From the NCBI RefSeq assembly GCF_014647835.1, contig NZ_BMPY01000019.1, positions 62,001-126,000 on the forward strand: a DNA stretch of 64,000 nt. The letters are read 5' to 3'. Positions 52,328 to 61,069 of the stretch are shown in pieces. Below the pieces are notes generated by a model. The model was not told the DNA's origin, searched no databases, and was given only the letters and a program-made list of their open reading frames with translations. Each line of letters begins with the position of its first letter. Position 1 is the first letter of the stretch. The stretch comes from Microbispora rosea subsp. aerata (lineage in GTDB: Bacteria > Actinomycetota > Actinomycetes > Streptosporangiales > Streptosporangiaceae). The position numbers were made by a program, and so were the translations under genes.

Positions 52328-53758
52328 TCAGGCGCCGGAGGCGGCCGCGGCCCGCTTGTCCCGCAGGTGCTCGATGACGAGCTTGGCGGCGGTGCGGGCG
52401 GTCGCGATGCAGGCCGGGATGCCGACGCCCTCGTACGCCGCGCCGCAGACGGCGAGGCCGGGCTGCCCGGCGAGCGCGGCGCGCACGCGGGCGATCCGGT
52501 CGAGGTGGCCCACGTCGTACTGCGGGAGCGAGCCGCCCCAGCGGGTCACCCGGGTGTCCAGCGGCAGGCCGCGCACGCCGAGGATCTCGGCCATCTCGTT
52601 CATCGCGAGCGCCGTCAGCTCGGAGTCGTCGCGCTGGAGCACGAGCTCCTCGCCCAGACGGCCGATCGAGCACCGCACGATCACGACGTCGCGGCCGGCC
52701 TCGGCCAGGTGGGGCCACTTGACGCTGCTGAACGTCGCGGCCTTGACCGGCCGTCCCTCGACCGGCGGCACGAGGTAGCCGCTGCCTTCCGGCGGCTCGG
52801 GGAAGGCCGTCCTGGGGTAGGCGAGCGTGATGATCGCCATGCTGGCGTACTCGATCGCGGCCAGTTCGGACGCCGCCTTCGGCACCTCGCGCCGCAGCAG
52901 GCGGGAGGCGGGCCGCGCGGGGACCGCCAGGACGACGGCGTCGGCGTCGATCGTCTCCTCGTCCCGGGTGGAACCGGTGACCAGACGCCAGCCGTCCGGC
53001 GTCCTGAGCAGGTCGCGCACGGTGACCCCGGTGCGGATCAGCGCGCCCGACGCCTTGGCCACCGCGGCGGGCAGCGAGCCCATGCCGTACCTGAGGCTGG
53101 CGAAGACCGGCCCGGCGTCCGCGGGGGCCGACGAGGCGATGCCCCTGACCGCCTGAAGCAGCGACCGCTCGGTGCGGGCGATGGCGGCGATCCGCGGCAT
53201 GGTCGCGTCGAGCGACAGCATGTCGGCCCGGCCCGCGTACACGCCGCCGAGCAGCGGCTCGACCAGCCGGTCGACGACCTCGCTTCCCATCCTGGCCCGG
53301 ATGTACGCCGCCACGGAGACGTCGCCGGTCACGAGCGTCGGCGGCAGGAACTGGTCGAGGGGCACCCGGGCGAGCCCGCCCGGCGACAGGATGCCCGAAC
53401 GCGCGAGGGCGACCACGTCGGAGGGCACGCCCATCACCTGCTGCCGGGGAAGCGGGCGCAGCGACCCGCGCGACAGGACGGCGGCCCGGGTCGTGCCGGG
53501 GCTCACCAGGTCGTCGCCGAGGCCGGCCAGCCGGGCCAGCTCCTTGCCCTCGGGCCGCCGGGCCAGCATCGACTCGGCGCCCGCGTCGACCTCCACCCCC
53601 GCCACCTGTGAGGCGTACAGCTTCCCGCCGACTCTCGGCGCCGCCTCCAGCACTGTGATCCGGAGGCCGGCGTCGGCCCGGTTCAGGTGCAGCGCCGCGG
53701 CCAGACCCGCGATGCCCCCGCCGACGACGACCACATGACGACCCGCTCTCCCGTCCAT
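52328..53758 (-). CDS. hemY: Coproporphyrinogen III / protoporphyrinogen oxidase
   Basis: A 476-residue FAD enzyme (HemY/CgoX) oxidising coproporphyrinogen III in the coproheme route. The dinucleotide-binding motif [18 protein letters not shown] and [17 protein letters not shown] start it; [29 protein letters not shown] and the C-terminal [20 protein letters not shown] motif are typical. No membrane helix is obvious. ATG 53758 is chosen, although no good Shine–Dalgarno precedes it; a longer frame to 53902 is Arg/Pro-rich and non-conserved-looking. hemQ follows. Confidence 0.92.
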   Translation of the reverse strand: MDGRAGRHVVVVGGGIAGLAAALHLNRADAGLRITVLEAAPRVGGKLYASQVAGVEVDAGAESMLARRPEGKELARLAGLGDDLVSPGTTRAAVLSRGSLRPLPRQQVMGVPSDVVALARSGILSPGGLARVPLDQFLPPTLVTGDVSVAAYIRARMGSEVVDRLVEPLLGGVYAGRADMLSLDATMPRIAAIARTERSLLQAVRGIASSAPADAGPVFASLRYGMGSLPAAVAKASGALIRTGVTVRDLLRTPDGWRLVTGSTRDEETIDADAVVLAVPARPASRLLRREVPKAASELAAIEYASMAIITLAYPRTAFPEPPEGSGYLVPPVEGRPVKAATFSSVKWPHLAEAGRDVVIVRCSIGRLGEELVLQRDDSELTALAMNEMAEILGVRGLPLDTRVTRWGGSLPQYDVGHLDRIARVRAALAGQPGLAVCGAAYEGVGIPACIATARTAAKLVIEHLRDKRAAAASGA

Positions 53759-53984
53759 GAGGGAAAAGCTACCGGCCCGTATGCGCGGGTCCCGCACCGG
53801 CGCGGGGCGTGTCCGGGCGAAACCCGGACGCATCGCCGCGACCATCGCCGCGACCGGGGGAGCACCGCGGCCACCCCTCTGGACAACGACTGTCAAAGCC
53901 ACACAGAAGGGGTGATTCTCCTGAGCTTTTCATCTTCAGGACAAAAAGTAATGTTGGTCTGTAATAAAGTTGTTGCGGTCACAG

Positions 53985-54004
53985 CAGAAGTGGCGTCACT
54001 TCTG
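53985..54004. promoter_or_regulatory. Palindrome CAGAAGTG-GCGT-CACTTCTG before the ROK gene
   Basis: Eight-base perfect arms around GCGT, 46 bases upstream of the ROK start, in an A/T-rich divergent region shared with hemY. A second short inverted repeat TCCTGA…TCAGGA lies at about 53921–53943. ROK regulators often bind their own promoters at such palindromes. Confidence 0.5.
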
Positions 54005-54050
54005 ACCGTCCATCCCGGTCCCCCCGACCAGAAGAGCGGCGTGAAAGCGA

Positions 54051-55229
54051 ATGACGGCTCGTCCCGAGAACCCGCACCAGGCGCGGATCCTGCGCCTCCT
54101 GCGTCAGGACGGCGCGCGTTCACGCGCCGAGCTGGGCGAGGTGACCCGTCTGTCGCCGTCGAAGCTCGCGCTCGAGCTCGACCGCCTCGTCAAACTGGGG
54201 CTCCTGGAGTCCGGCGGCCTGGCGGCCTCGCGGGGCGGGCGGCGGCCGGGCATCGTGCGGATCGCCTCGCGCCTTCGTTTCGTCGGCATCGACATCGGCG
54301 CCACGTCGATCGACGTGGGGGTGACCAACGGCGAGCTGGAGGTGCTCGACCGCCTGTCGCGGCCGGCGGACGTGCGGGAGGGCCCCGAAGCGGTGCTGGA
54401 GCAGGCCCTCGACCTGGTCGGCAAGCTGCGCACCGGCGAGACGGCCGAGATCCACGGCGTGGGGATCGGCGTTCCCGGCCCGGTGAGCTTCCGCGACAAG
54501 ACGCCGGTGTCGCCCCCGATCATGCCGGGGTGGGACCGGTTCCCCGTACGGGAGACGCTGAGCCGGAAGCTCGGCTGCCCGGTGCTGGTGGACAACGACG
54601 TGAACATCATGGCGCTCGGCGAGCTGCACGCCGGGCTCGCCAGGGCCGTCGGCGACTTCCTGCTCGTGAAGATCGGCACCGGCATCGGCTGCGGCATCGT
54701 GGTCGACGGCGAGATCTACCGCGGGGTGACCGGCAGCGCCGGCGACATCGGCCACATCCGGGTGTCCGACGACGGCCCCCTGTGCACGTGCGGCAACACC
54801 GGCTGCCTCGAGGCGTACTTCGGCGGCGCGGCGCTGGCCCGCGACGCGCGGGCCGCGGCCGAGTCGGGCGCCTCGGCCTTCCTCGCCGAACGGCTCGCGC
54901 GTGAGGGCGCGCTGACCGCGCGGGACGTCGCCGCGGCGGCGGCCACGGGCGACGCCGCCGCCGTGCGGATGATCCGCGAGGGCGGCAGGCACGTGGGGAT
55001 CGTGCTCGCGTCGCTCGTGAGCTTCTTCAACCCCGGGCTGGTGATCATCGGAGGCGGGGTGGCCGGTCTCGGCCACGCGCTGCTCGCGGAGATCCGCAGC
55101 GTCGTCTACCAGCGCTCGCTGCCGCTGGCGACCGGCAACCTGCCCATCGTGCTCTCCGAGCTCGGCGACACGGCCGGGATCATCGGCGCGACCCGCCTGA
55201 TCAGCGACCACGTCTTCGCCGCCGAGTGA
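54051..55229 (+). CDS. ROK family transcriptional repressor/kinase homologue
   Basis: A 392-residue ROK protein. The N-terminal winged helix (QARILRLLRQDGARSRAELG, LSPSKLALELDRLVKLGLLE) binds DNA; the C-terminal sugar-kinase-like fold carries the phosphate loop FVGIDIGATSIDVGV, LLVKIGTGIGCGIVVDG, and the zinc motif CTCGNTGCLEAYFGG. It probably senses a sugar or amino sugar, ligand unknown. ATG 54051 lies 46 bases after a palindrome that suggests autoregulation. No sugar transporter is adjacent. Confidence 0.88.
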   Translation: MTARPENPHQARILRLLRQDGARSRAELGEVTRLSPSKLALELDRLVKLGLLESGGLAASRGGRRPGIVRIASRLRFVGIDIGATSIDVGVTNGELEVLDRLSRPADVREGPEAVLEQALDLVGKLRTGETAEIHGVGIGVPGPVSFRDKTPVSPPIMPGWDRFPVRETLSRKLGCPVLVDNDVNIMALGELHAGLARAVGDFLLVKIGTGIGCGIVVDGEIYRGVTGSAGDIGHIRVSDDGPLCTCGNTGCLEAYFGGAALARDARAAAESGASAFLAERLAREGALTARDVAAAAATGDAAAVRMIREGGRHVGIVLASLVSFFNPGLVIIGGGVAGLGHALLAEIRSVVYQRSLPLATGNLPIVLSELGDTAGIIGATRLISDHVFAAE

Positions 55230-55311
55230 GCCCGCTGATCACGGCGGCATCGTGACGCCATCGTGACCGCCGCCGTCGAACCGCCCCCGCCGGCCGGCCG
55301 ATGTAAAGGGC

Positions 55312-56349
55312 ATGAGGCGAATCCGGTACGGCACGGCGGCCGTCACGGCCGCCGCCTTGCTGCTGGCGGGCTGCAGCGGTTCGGGGAGTTCGGGGAGCTC
55401 GGCCGACGAGGCGGCCTACGCGCCCGCCGCGGGCGCCCCCCAGGCCGTCGTCACGGCGCAGAGGCAGGAGCAGGCGCCCGCCGAGGAGGGCGGCAGCGGC
55501 GGGCGGGACAAGGTCAAGATCGAACCGGCCGACCGCGCGATCATCTACCAGGCCGAGCTCACCGTCCAGGCCAAGGACGTCACGGCCGCGGCCGACCGCG
55601 CCAAGGCCATCGTGACGGGCGCGGGCGGGTACGTCGCCGAGGAACGCAGCGAGTCGGTCTCCGGCGGCGACCAGTCGACGCTGACGTTCAAGGTGCCCCC
55701 GGCACGCTACCCCGACGTGCTCACGCGGCTCGGGCGTGACCTCGGCAAACGCGTCTCGGTGCGGCAGAACGCCCAGGACGTCACCGAGGAGGTCGCCGAC
55801 GTCGCCAGCCGGGTGAAGTCGGCCGAGGCCGCGCTCGGGCAGTTCCGCACGCTGCTGTCGAAGGCGGACAAGATCGGCGAGATCCTGGAGATCGAGCGGG
55901 AGATCGCCGACCGCGAGGCCGACCTGGAGTCGCTGCAGGCCAGGCAGAAGGCCCTGGAGGCGCAGACGAGCATGGCGACCGTGACGCTCACCCTGGTGCC
56001 CCCGCCGCGGGCGTACCAGCCGGCGAAGAAGGACGAGCCGTCCGGTTTCCTCGCGGGCCTGCGCACCGGGTGGGACGCCCTGACCGCCTCGACCATGGTG
56101 GCGCTGACCGTGCTGGGCGCGCTGCTGCCCTGGCTCGTCGTGGCCGGGCTGGTGTGGCTGTCCGTCCGGGCCGTCGTGCGCCGGACGCGCCGCCGCGCCG
56201 CCCCGCCGGCCGATCCCGTGCCCCCGGGCTCGCTCCCGCCCGGAAACGAGCCCGCCTCCCCCGAGGACCCCTCCCCCGAGGGTCCCGCCCCCGCGGACGG
56301 GGACGAGAGCGGGGAGGAGGCCCGCGCGCCCCAGGGCACGCGGGGGTAG
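55312..56349 (+). CDS. DUF4349 lipoprotein
   Basis: A 345-residue lipoprotein. The signal ends in the lipobox LLLAGCSGSG; after a Ser/Gly/Ala linker, the DUF4349 domain runs about residues 75–240: IIYQAELTVQAKDVTAAADR, GGYVAEERSESVSGGD, KRVSVRQNAQDVTEEVADV and a coiled coil EILEIEREIADREADLESLQ. A C-terminal membrane helix (WLVVAGLVWLSVRAVV) follows, then a Pro-rich tail. Thus it has lipid at one end and a helix at the other. Function unknown. Upstream ROK gene is 82 bases away, same strand. Confidence 0.85.
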   Translation: MRRIRYGTAAVTAAALLLAGCSGSGSSGSSADEAAYAPAAGAPQAVVTAQRQEQAPAEEGGSGGRDKVKIEPADRAIIYQAELTVQAKDVTAAADRAKAIVTGAGGYVAEERSESVSGGDQSTLTFKVPPARYPDVLTRLGRDLGKRVSVRQNAQDVTEEVADVASRVKSAEAALGQFRTLLSKADKIGEILEIEREIADREADLESLQARQKALEAQTSMATVTLTLVPPPRAYQPAKKDEPSGFLAGLRTGWDALTASTMVALTVLGALLPWLVVAGLVWLSVRAVVRRTRRRAAPPADPVPPGSLPPGNEPASPEDPSPEGPAPADGDESGEEARAPQGTRG

Positions 56350-56353
56350 CGCG

Positions 56354-57391
56354 TCAGCGCGCCGACGCCTCGTGGACGAAGTCGGTGAGCCGGGCGACCT
56401 GGTCGGGGTCGGTCGAGGGAAGCACGCCGTGGCCGAGGTTGAACACGTGCCCCTCGGCCACCCTGCCCCGTTCGAGCACCTCCCCGGCCCGCCGTTCGAC
56501 GACCTCCCAGGGCGCGAGCAGGATCGCCGGGTCGAGGTTGCCCTGCAGTGCCTTGCCCGCGCCCACGCGCAGCGCGGCCTCGTCGAGCGGCACCCGCCAG
56601 TCGACGCCCACCACGTCGGCGCCGGCCTCGCCCATGAGCCCGAGCAGCTCGCCGGTGCCGACGCCGAAGTGGATGCGGGGGACGCCGAGGTCGGCCAGGC
56701 CCGCGAAGATCTTGGCGGTGTGCGGCAGCACGTAGCTGCGGTAGTCCTGCGGCGCGACCGCGCCCACCCACGAGTCGAAGAGCTGGACGGCCGAGGCGCC
56801 CGCCCGCACCTGGACGCGCAGGAAGGCCAGCGTGATCGCGGCGAGCCGCTCCATCAGCTCGTGCCACAGCTCGGGCTCGCCGTACATCATCGCCTTGGTG
56901 CGGTCGTGGTTCTTGGAAGGACCACCCTCGATCAGGTACGACGCGAGCGTGAACGGCCCGCCGGCGAAGCCGATCAGCGGGGTCGCGCCCAGCTCTCCGG
57001 TGAGCGCCCCGACCGCCTCGGTCACGTACGGGACGTCGTCCGGCTCCAGGGGCCGCAGGACCTCCATGCCCGCCTTGTCGCGGATCGGGGTCCCGACGAC
57101 GGGGCCGACGCCCGGCTTGATGTCGAGGTCGACGCCGATGGCCTTGAGCGGGACCACGATGTCGCTGAAGAAGATCGCCGCGTCCGTGCCGTACCTGCGG
57201 ACCGGCTGCATGGTGATCTCGACCACGAGGTCGGGCGTGGCGCAGGCGGTGAGCATCTCGACGCCCGCCCGCACCTTGCGGTACTCGGGCAGCGACCGCC
57301 CGGCCTGGCGCATGAACCACACCGGCGTGTACGGAACGGGCTCGCGCCGGCAGGCGCGGATGAAAACGGAATCGGCGAGCTGGGGTTTCAC
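56354..57391 (-). CDS. hemE: Uroporphyrinogen decarboxylase
   Basis: A 345-residue enzyme decarboxylating uroporphyrinogen III to coproporphyrinogen III. The N-terminal [13 protein letters not shown] and the [17 protein letters not shown] motif are the family's active-site segments, with the catalytic Asp region [11 protein letters not shown] and [17 protein letters not shown] following. GTG 57391 ([11 protein letters not shown]) is chosen; the longer upstream frame is not conserved-looking. A CRP-like palindrome lies 112 bases upstream. It is tail-to-tail with the DUF4349 gene. Confidence 0.95.
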   Translation of the reverse strand: MKPQLADSVFIRACRREPVPYTPVWFMRQAGRSLPEYRKVRAGVEMLTACATPDLVVEITMQPVRRYGTDAAIFFSDIVVPLKAIGVDLDIKPGVGPVVGTPIRDKAGMEVLRPLEPDDVPYVTEAVGALTGELGATPLIGFAGGPFTLASYLIEGGPSKNHDRTKAMMYGEPELWHELMERLAAITLAFLRVQVRAGASAVQLFDSWVGAVAPQDYRSYVLPHTAKIFAGLADLGVPRIHFGVGTGELLGLMGEAGADVVGVDWRVPLDEAALRVGAGKALQGNLDPAILLAPWEVVERRAGEVLERGRVAEGHVFNLGHGVLPSTDPDQVARLTDFVHEASAR

Positions 57392-57502
57392 GGCACCAGC
57401 CTGCCACGTCCGGGCGCCGCTCAGTGCCCTGACCCACGACCTGGGGCTCCAGAACGACACGAGCAAGGCTCGTGATCGCGTATGGTGAAACCCATCCCCT
57501 CA

Positions 57503-57518
57503 TGTGAGTCATCTCACA
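57503..57518. promoter_or_regulatory. CRP-like site TGTGA-N6-TCACA
   Basis: TGTGAGTCATCTCACA at 57503–57518 matches the CRP/Vfr consensus TGTGAnnnnnnTCACA exactly, also recognised by actinobacterial CRP homologues. It is in the 567-base divergent gap (57392–57958) between hemE and the DUF3000 gene, an otherwise A/T-richer interval without a supported gene. Confidence 0.6.
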
Positions 57519-57958
57519 ACTCGGCAATGTGTTCGCCAATCGGCCATCCGGCATCGATTCCAATACCACTTTCGAGACACGCCGAGTGCGATGCGGGGAA
57601 ATGTCGCCGGGACGTGCCAACGTCGGATCAGTCCCGAGCGACCGCCACAACCGTGGATCCGACGAGAGGCCCCGGAGCGATGACTTCGATGTGGAGTTCC
57701 CCCGAACGCCGCACTGAGCACTGTGCCGGCAGCGACGCCGCGCGCCCCGCCCGCCCGAGCCGCGCCATGCGCGTGACGGAACGGCGCAACCGCGCGGACG
57801 GCAGCGGCGACCGCCGGGTTCGCACCTTCGAACGCGCGGCGGCACGGACGTCCGGCCGGGTTGCGGATCGAGCGGCGGCGACGGTTTGACGACTTCCCAT
57901 GCCCCCCACAGCCAGCCCCCTGCTTCGCGCTATCCCGAATCCGACCTACTCTTCCGTC

Positions 57959-58555
57959 ATGACCCTCGGTGAACCGCCTGCGCCTCCCGCCGCCTTCCGG
58001 CGCGCTCTGGAGACGTTGCGCCCCACCGAGGTGCGGCCGGAAATCGAGCTGGAGGACATCCCGGCGCCCCAGCGGCTCGCACCGTACTCCGGAGCCGTCG
58101 GGGCGTCCGTGTACCGTGACGACGACGAACTCGCCGTCGGCCGCCTGATCATGTTGTTCGACCCCGAGGGCCAGCGCGGCTGGGAGGGGCCGTTCCGCCT
58201 CGTCGCCTACGTACGCGCCGAGATGGAGCCGGAGATGACCACCGATCCGCTGCTCGGGCCGGTGGCCTGGAGCTGGCTGACCGAGGCGCTCGACGGCCAC
58301 GGCGCGAGATACGCCGCGGCGGGCGGCACGGTCACCCGCGCCGTCTCCGAGGGGTTCGGCAGCAAGGCGGACGATCCGGTCACCACCGAGATCGAGCTGC
58401 GGGCCTCGTGGTCGCCGCTCGACGAGGACCTGTCGCCGCACGCGGCCGCCTGGTGCGACCTCATGTGCCTGGCCGCCGGCATTCCCCCGCTGCCGCCCGA
58501 CGTAGCCACACTGCGTCCGCGCCCCGCCCGCCGAGAAGACCCGAAAGTTCCTTAG
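57959..58555 (+). CDS. DUF3000 family protein
   Basis: A 198-residue protein of the actinobacteria-specific DUF3000 family: PAAFRRALETLRP, IELEDIPAPQRLAPY, GRLIMLFDPEGQRGWEGPFR, AWSWLTEALDGHGA and SWSPLDEDLSPHAAAWCDLM. DUF3000 genes usually precede RNase D, as here, with a three-base gap. Function unknown. ATG 57959 is preferred to the longer frame starting 57899. Confidence 0.88.
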   Translation: MTLGEPPAPPAAFRRALETLRPTEVRPEIELEDIPAPQRLAPYSGAVGASVYRDDDELAVGRLIMLFDPEGQRGWEGPFRLVAYVRAEMEPEMTTDPLLGPVAWSWLTEALDGHGARYAAAGGTVTRAVSEGFGSKADDPVTTEIELRASWSPLDEDLSPHAAAWCDLMCLAAGIPPLPPDVATLRPRPARREDPKVP

Positions 58556-58558
58556 CCC

Positions 58559-59782
58559 GTGACAGAACCCGTAGTCCAGCCACTGTTGGAGCCGCGCGAG
58601 GGAATCCCGCCCGTCATCGAGGACGCCGCCGCGCTCGCGGCCGCCGTGGACGCCTTCGCCCGCGGAACGGGGCCGGTCGCCGTCGACGCCGAGCGCGCCT
58701 CCGGATACCGCTACAGCGGTCGCGCCTACCTGGTGCAGTTGCGCCGGGCGGGCGCGGGCACCGCGCTGATCGACCCGGTCGCCTGTCCCGACCTGTCCGC
58801 GCTGGACGCTGCCGTCAGCGACGCCGAGATCGTCCTGCACGCCGCGAACCAGGACCTGCCGTGCCTGGCCGAGCTGGGCTTCCGCCCGCGGCGGCTGTTC
58901 GACACCGAGCTGGCCGGGCGGCTGCTCGGCTACGAGCGGGTGGGCCTGGGGACCATGGTCGAGGTCGTCCTCGGCCTGCGGCTGGAGAAGGGACACTCCG
59001 CCGCCGACTGGTCGGCCCGGCCGCTGCCGGAAGACTGGCTGCGCTACGCGGCGCTCGACGTGGAGGTGCTGGTCGAGCTGCGTGACGCCCTGCACGAGGA
59101 GCTGGCCGCCACCGGCAAGCTGCAGTGGGCGATGGAGGAGTTCGCGGCGATCCTGGCCGCCCCCGCCCATCCCCCGCGTACCGACCCGTGGCGGCGCACC
59201 TCGGGCATCCACCGGGTGCGCACGCTGCGCGGGCTCGCCGTGGTGCGGGAGCTGTGGACGCTGCGCGACGAGATCGCGCGCAAGGCCGACCTCGCGCCGG
59301 GCCGCGTGCTGCCCGACTCGGCGATCGTGCAGGCCGCGCTCGACCAGCCGCGCACGACCAAGGCCCTCACCGAGATCACGCCGTTCGTGGGCCGCAGCGC
59401 CCGCCGCCACCTCAACGACTGGCTGGCGGCGGTGAACCGGGCCCGCACGATGCCGGAGGCGGCGCTGCCGCAGCCCGTGGGGCCCGGTGACGGCCCTCCC
59501 CCGGCCAACCGCTGGGCCGACCGGGACCCGGCCGCCGCCAAGCGGCTCGCGGCCGCCCGGGCCGTCGTGGCCGCGCTCGCCGACGAGCACCGCATGCCGA
59601 CGGAGAACCTGCTCCAGCCCGACGCCGTACGCAGGCTGACCTGGGAGCCGCCCAAGCCGATCAGCGAGGAGACCGTGGCGGCCCGGCTGCGCGGCCTGGG
59701 CGTGCGCGAGTGGCAGATCGGCCTGACCGTCCACCCGCTGACCAAGGCGCTCGAACGACTGGAGACCACGGGAGAGGTGTGA
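58559..59782 (+). CDS. Ribonuclease D-like 3'-5' exoribonuclease with HRDC domain
   Basis: A 407-residue RNase D homologue. DEDDy active-site residues can be read: VAVDAERASG (D, E), LHAANQDLPCLAEL (D) and LRYAALDVEVLVEL (Y, D). An HRDC domain (LWTLRDEIARKADLAPGRVL, ITPFVGRSARRHLNDW) follows, then an Arg/Ala-rich C-terminal region. It trims tRNA and other small RNA 3' ends. GTG 58559 lies three bases after the DUF3000 stop, so the pair is an operon. Confidence 0.92.
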   Translation: MTEPVVQPLLEPREGIPPVIEDAAALAAAVDAFARGTGPVAVDAERASGYRYSGRAYLVQLRRAGAGTALIDPVACPDLSALDAAVSDAEIVLHAANQDLPCLAELGFRPRRLFDTELAGRLLGYERVGLGTMVEVVLGLRLEKGHSAADWSARPLPEDWLRYAALDVEVLVELRDALHEELAATGKLQWAMEEFAAILAAPAHPPRTDPWRRTSGIHRVRTLRGLAVVRELWTLRDEIARKADLAPGRVLPDSAIVQAALDQPRTTKALTEITPFVGRSARRHLNDWLAAVNRARTMPEAALPQPVGPGDGPPPANRWADRDPAAAKRLAAARAVVAALADEHRMPTENLLQPDAVRRLTWEPPKPISEETVAARLRGLGVREWQIGLTVHPLTKALERLETTGEV

Positions 59783-59831
59783 GGTAGCGGTCGTTCGCGG
59801 GCGCGGCGGCCCCTCCGATCCCCAAATCGGT

Positions 59832-59873
59832 TACTGACCAGTAGCATGGGAGTTCGGAAGCTACCGACCAGTA
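59832..59873. promoter_or_regulatory. Two TetR-like operators before fadA
   Basis: TACTGACCAGTA at 59832–59843 and TACCGACCAGTA at 59862–59873 are near-identical, 30 bases apart, and the second ends at the ribosome site AGGAG. The palindromic half-sites TACTG/CAGTA suit a TetR-type fatty acid regulator (inferred). Confidence 0.65.
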
Positions 59874-59884
59874 GGAGCGAATCC

Positions 59885-61069
59885 GTGCCTGCGTCCCGTG
59901 AAGTCGTCTTCGTCGACGGCGTTCGGACGCCTTTCGGCAAGTCGGGCCCGAAGGGCCTGTACGCCGAGACGCGTGCCGACGACCTGGTAGTCCGCGTCAT
60001 CCGCGAGCTGATGCGGCGCAACCCCGGTCTCCCCCCGGAGCGGGTGGACGAGGTGGCCATCGCGGCCACCACCCAGACCGGCGACCAGGGCCTGACCATC
60101 GGCAGGTCCGCGGCGGTGCTCGCCGGCCTGCCGAAGTCGGTCCCCGGCTACGCCATCGACCGCATGTGCGCCGGCGCGATGACCGCCGTCACCACGGTGG
60201 CGGGCGGCATCTCCTTCGGCGCGTACGACGTGGCCATCGCCGGCGGCGTCGAGCACATGGGCCGCCACCCCATGGGCGAGGGGGCCGACCCCAACCCCAG
60301 GTTCCTGTCCGAGCAGCTCGTGGACGGCTCCGCGCTGGTCATGGGCATGACCGCGGAGAACCTGCACGACCGCTACCCGTCCATCACCAAGGAGCGCGCC
60401 GACGCGTTCGCCGTCGCCTCCCAGGAGAAGGCCGCCAAGGCGTACGCCGACGGCAAGATCCAGCGCGACCTGGTGCCGGTGGCCACCCGCAAGGCCGCCG
60501 AGGGCTGGGGCCTGGCCACCGTGGACGAGGCGCCGCGCCCCGGCACGACGATGGCGGGCCTGCGCGACCTCAGGACGCCGTTCCGCGTGCACGGGCGGGT
60601 CACGGCGGGCAACGCCTCCGGCATCAACGACGGCGCGACCGGCTGCATCGTGGCCGCCGAGGACGTGGCCAGGGAGCTCGGGCTGACCCCGCGCATGCGG
60701 CTGGTGTCCTACGCCTTCGCCGGCGTGGACCCCGAGGTCATGGGCATCGGGCCGATCCCCGCCACCGAGCGCGCGCTGCGCCTGGCCGGGCTGTCCATCG
60801 ACGACATCGGCCTGTTCGAGATCAACGAGGCGTTCGCCGTGCAGGTGCTGGCGTTCCTGGAGCACTTCGGCATCGCCGACGACGACCCCCGGGTCAACCC
60901 GTACGGCGGGGCGATCGCGTTCGGCCACCCGCTCGCCTCGTCGGGAGTGCGGCTGATGATCCAGCTCTCGCGCCAGTTCGCCGAGCGTCCCGACGTCCGG
61001 TACGGCATCACCACGATGTGCGTCGGCCTGGGCATGGGCGGCACCGTCATCTGGGAGAACCTCGCATGA
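59885..61069 (+). CDS. fadA: Acetyl-CoA acyltransferase (thiolase)
   Basis: A 394-residue thiolase completing beta-oxidation by releasing acetyl-CoA. The acyl-accepting cysteine is in DRMCAGAMTAVTTV, the C-terminal catalytic motifs are NEAFAVQVLAF, GGAIAFGHPLASSG and MCVGLGMGGTV. GTG 59885 has AGGAG seven bases before it; the ATG at 59846 lies between two operator-like repeats and is rejected. The stop overlaps the fadB start (ATGA), so both are cotranslated. It is probably repressed by a TetR-type regulator acting on the upstream sites. Confidence 0.93.
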   Translation: MPASREVVFVDGVRTPFGKSGPKGLYAETRADDLVVRVIRELMRRNPGLPPERVDEVAIAATTQTGDQGLTIGRSAAVLAGLPKSVPGYAIDRMCAGAMTAVTTVAGGISFGAYDVAIAGGVEHMGRHPMGEGADPNPRFLSEQLVDGSALVMGMTAENLHDRYPSITKERADAFAVASQEKAAKAYADGKIQRDLVPVATRKAAEGWGLATVDEAPRPGTTMAGLRDLRTPFRVHGRVTAGNASGINDGATGCIVAAEDVARELGLTPRMRLVSYAFAGVDPEVMGIGPIPATERALRLAGLSIDDIGLFEINEAFAVQVLAFLEHFGIADDDPRVNPYGGAIAFGHPLASSGVRLMIQLSRQFAERPDVRYGITTMCVGLGMGGTVIWENLA

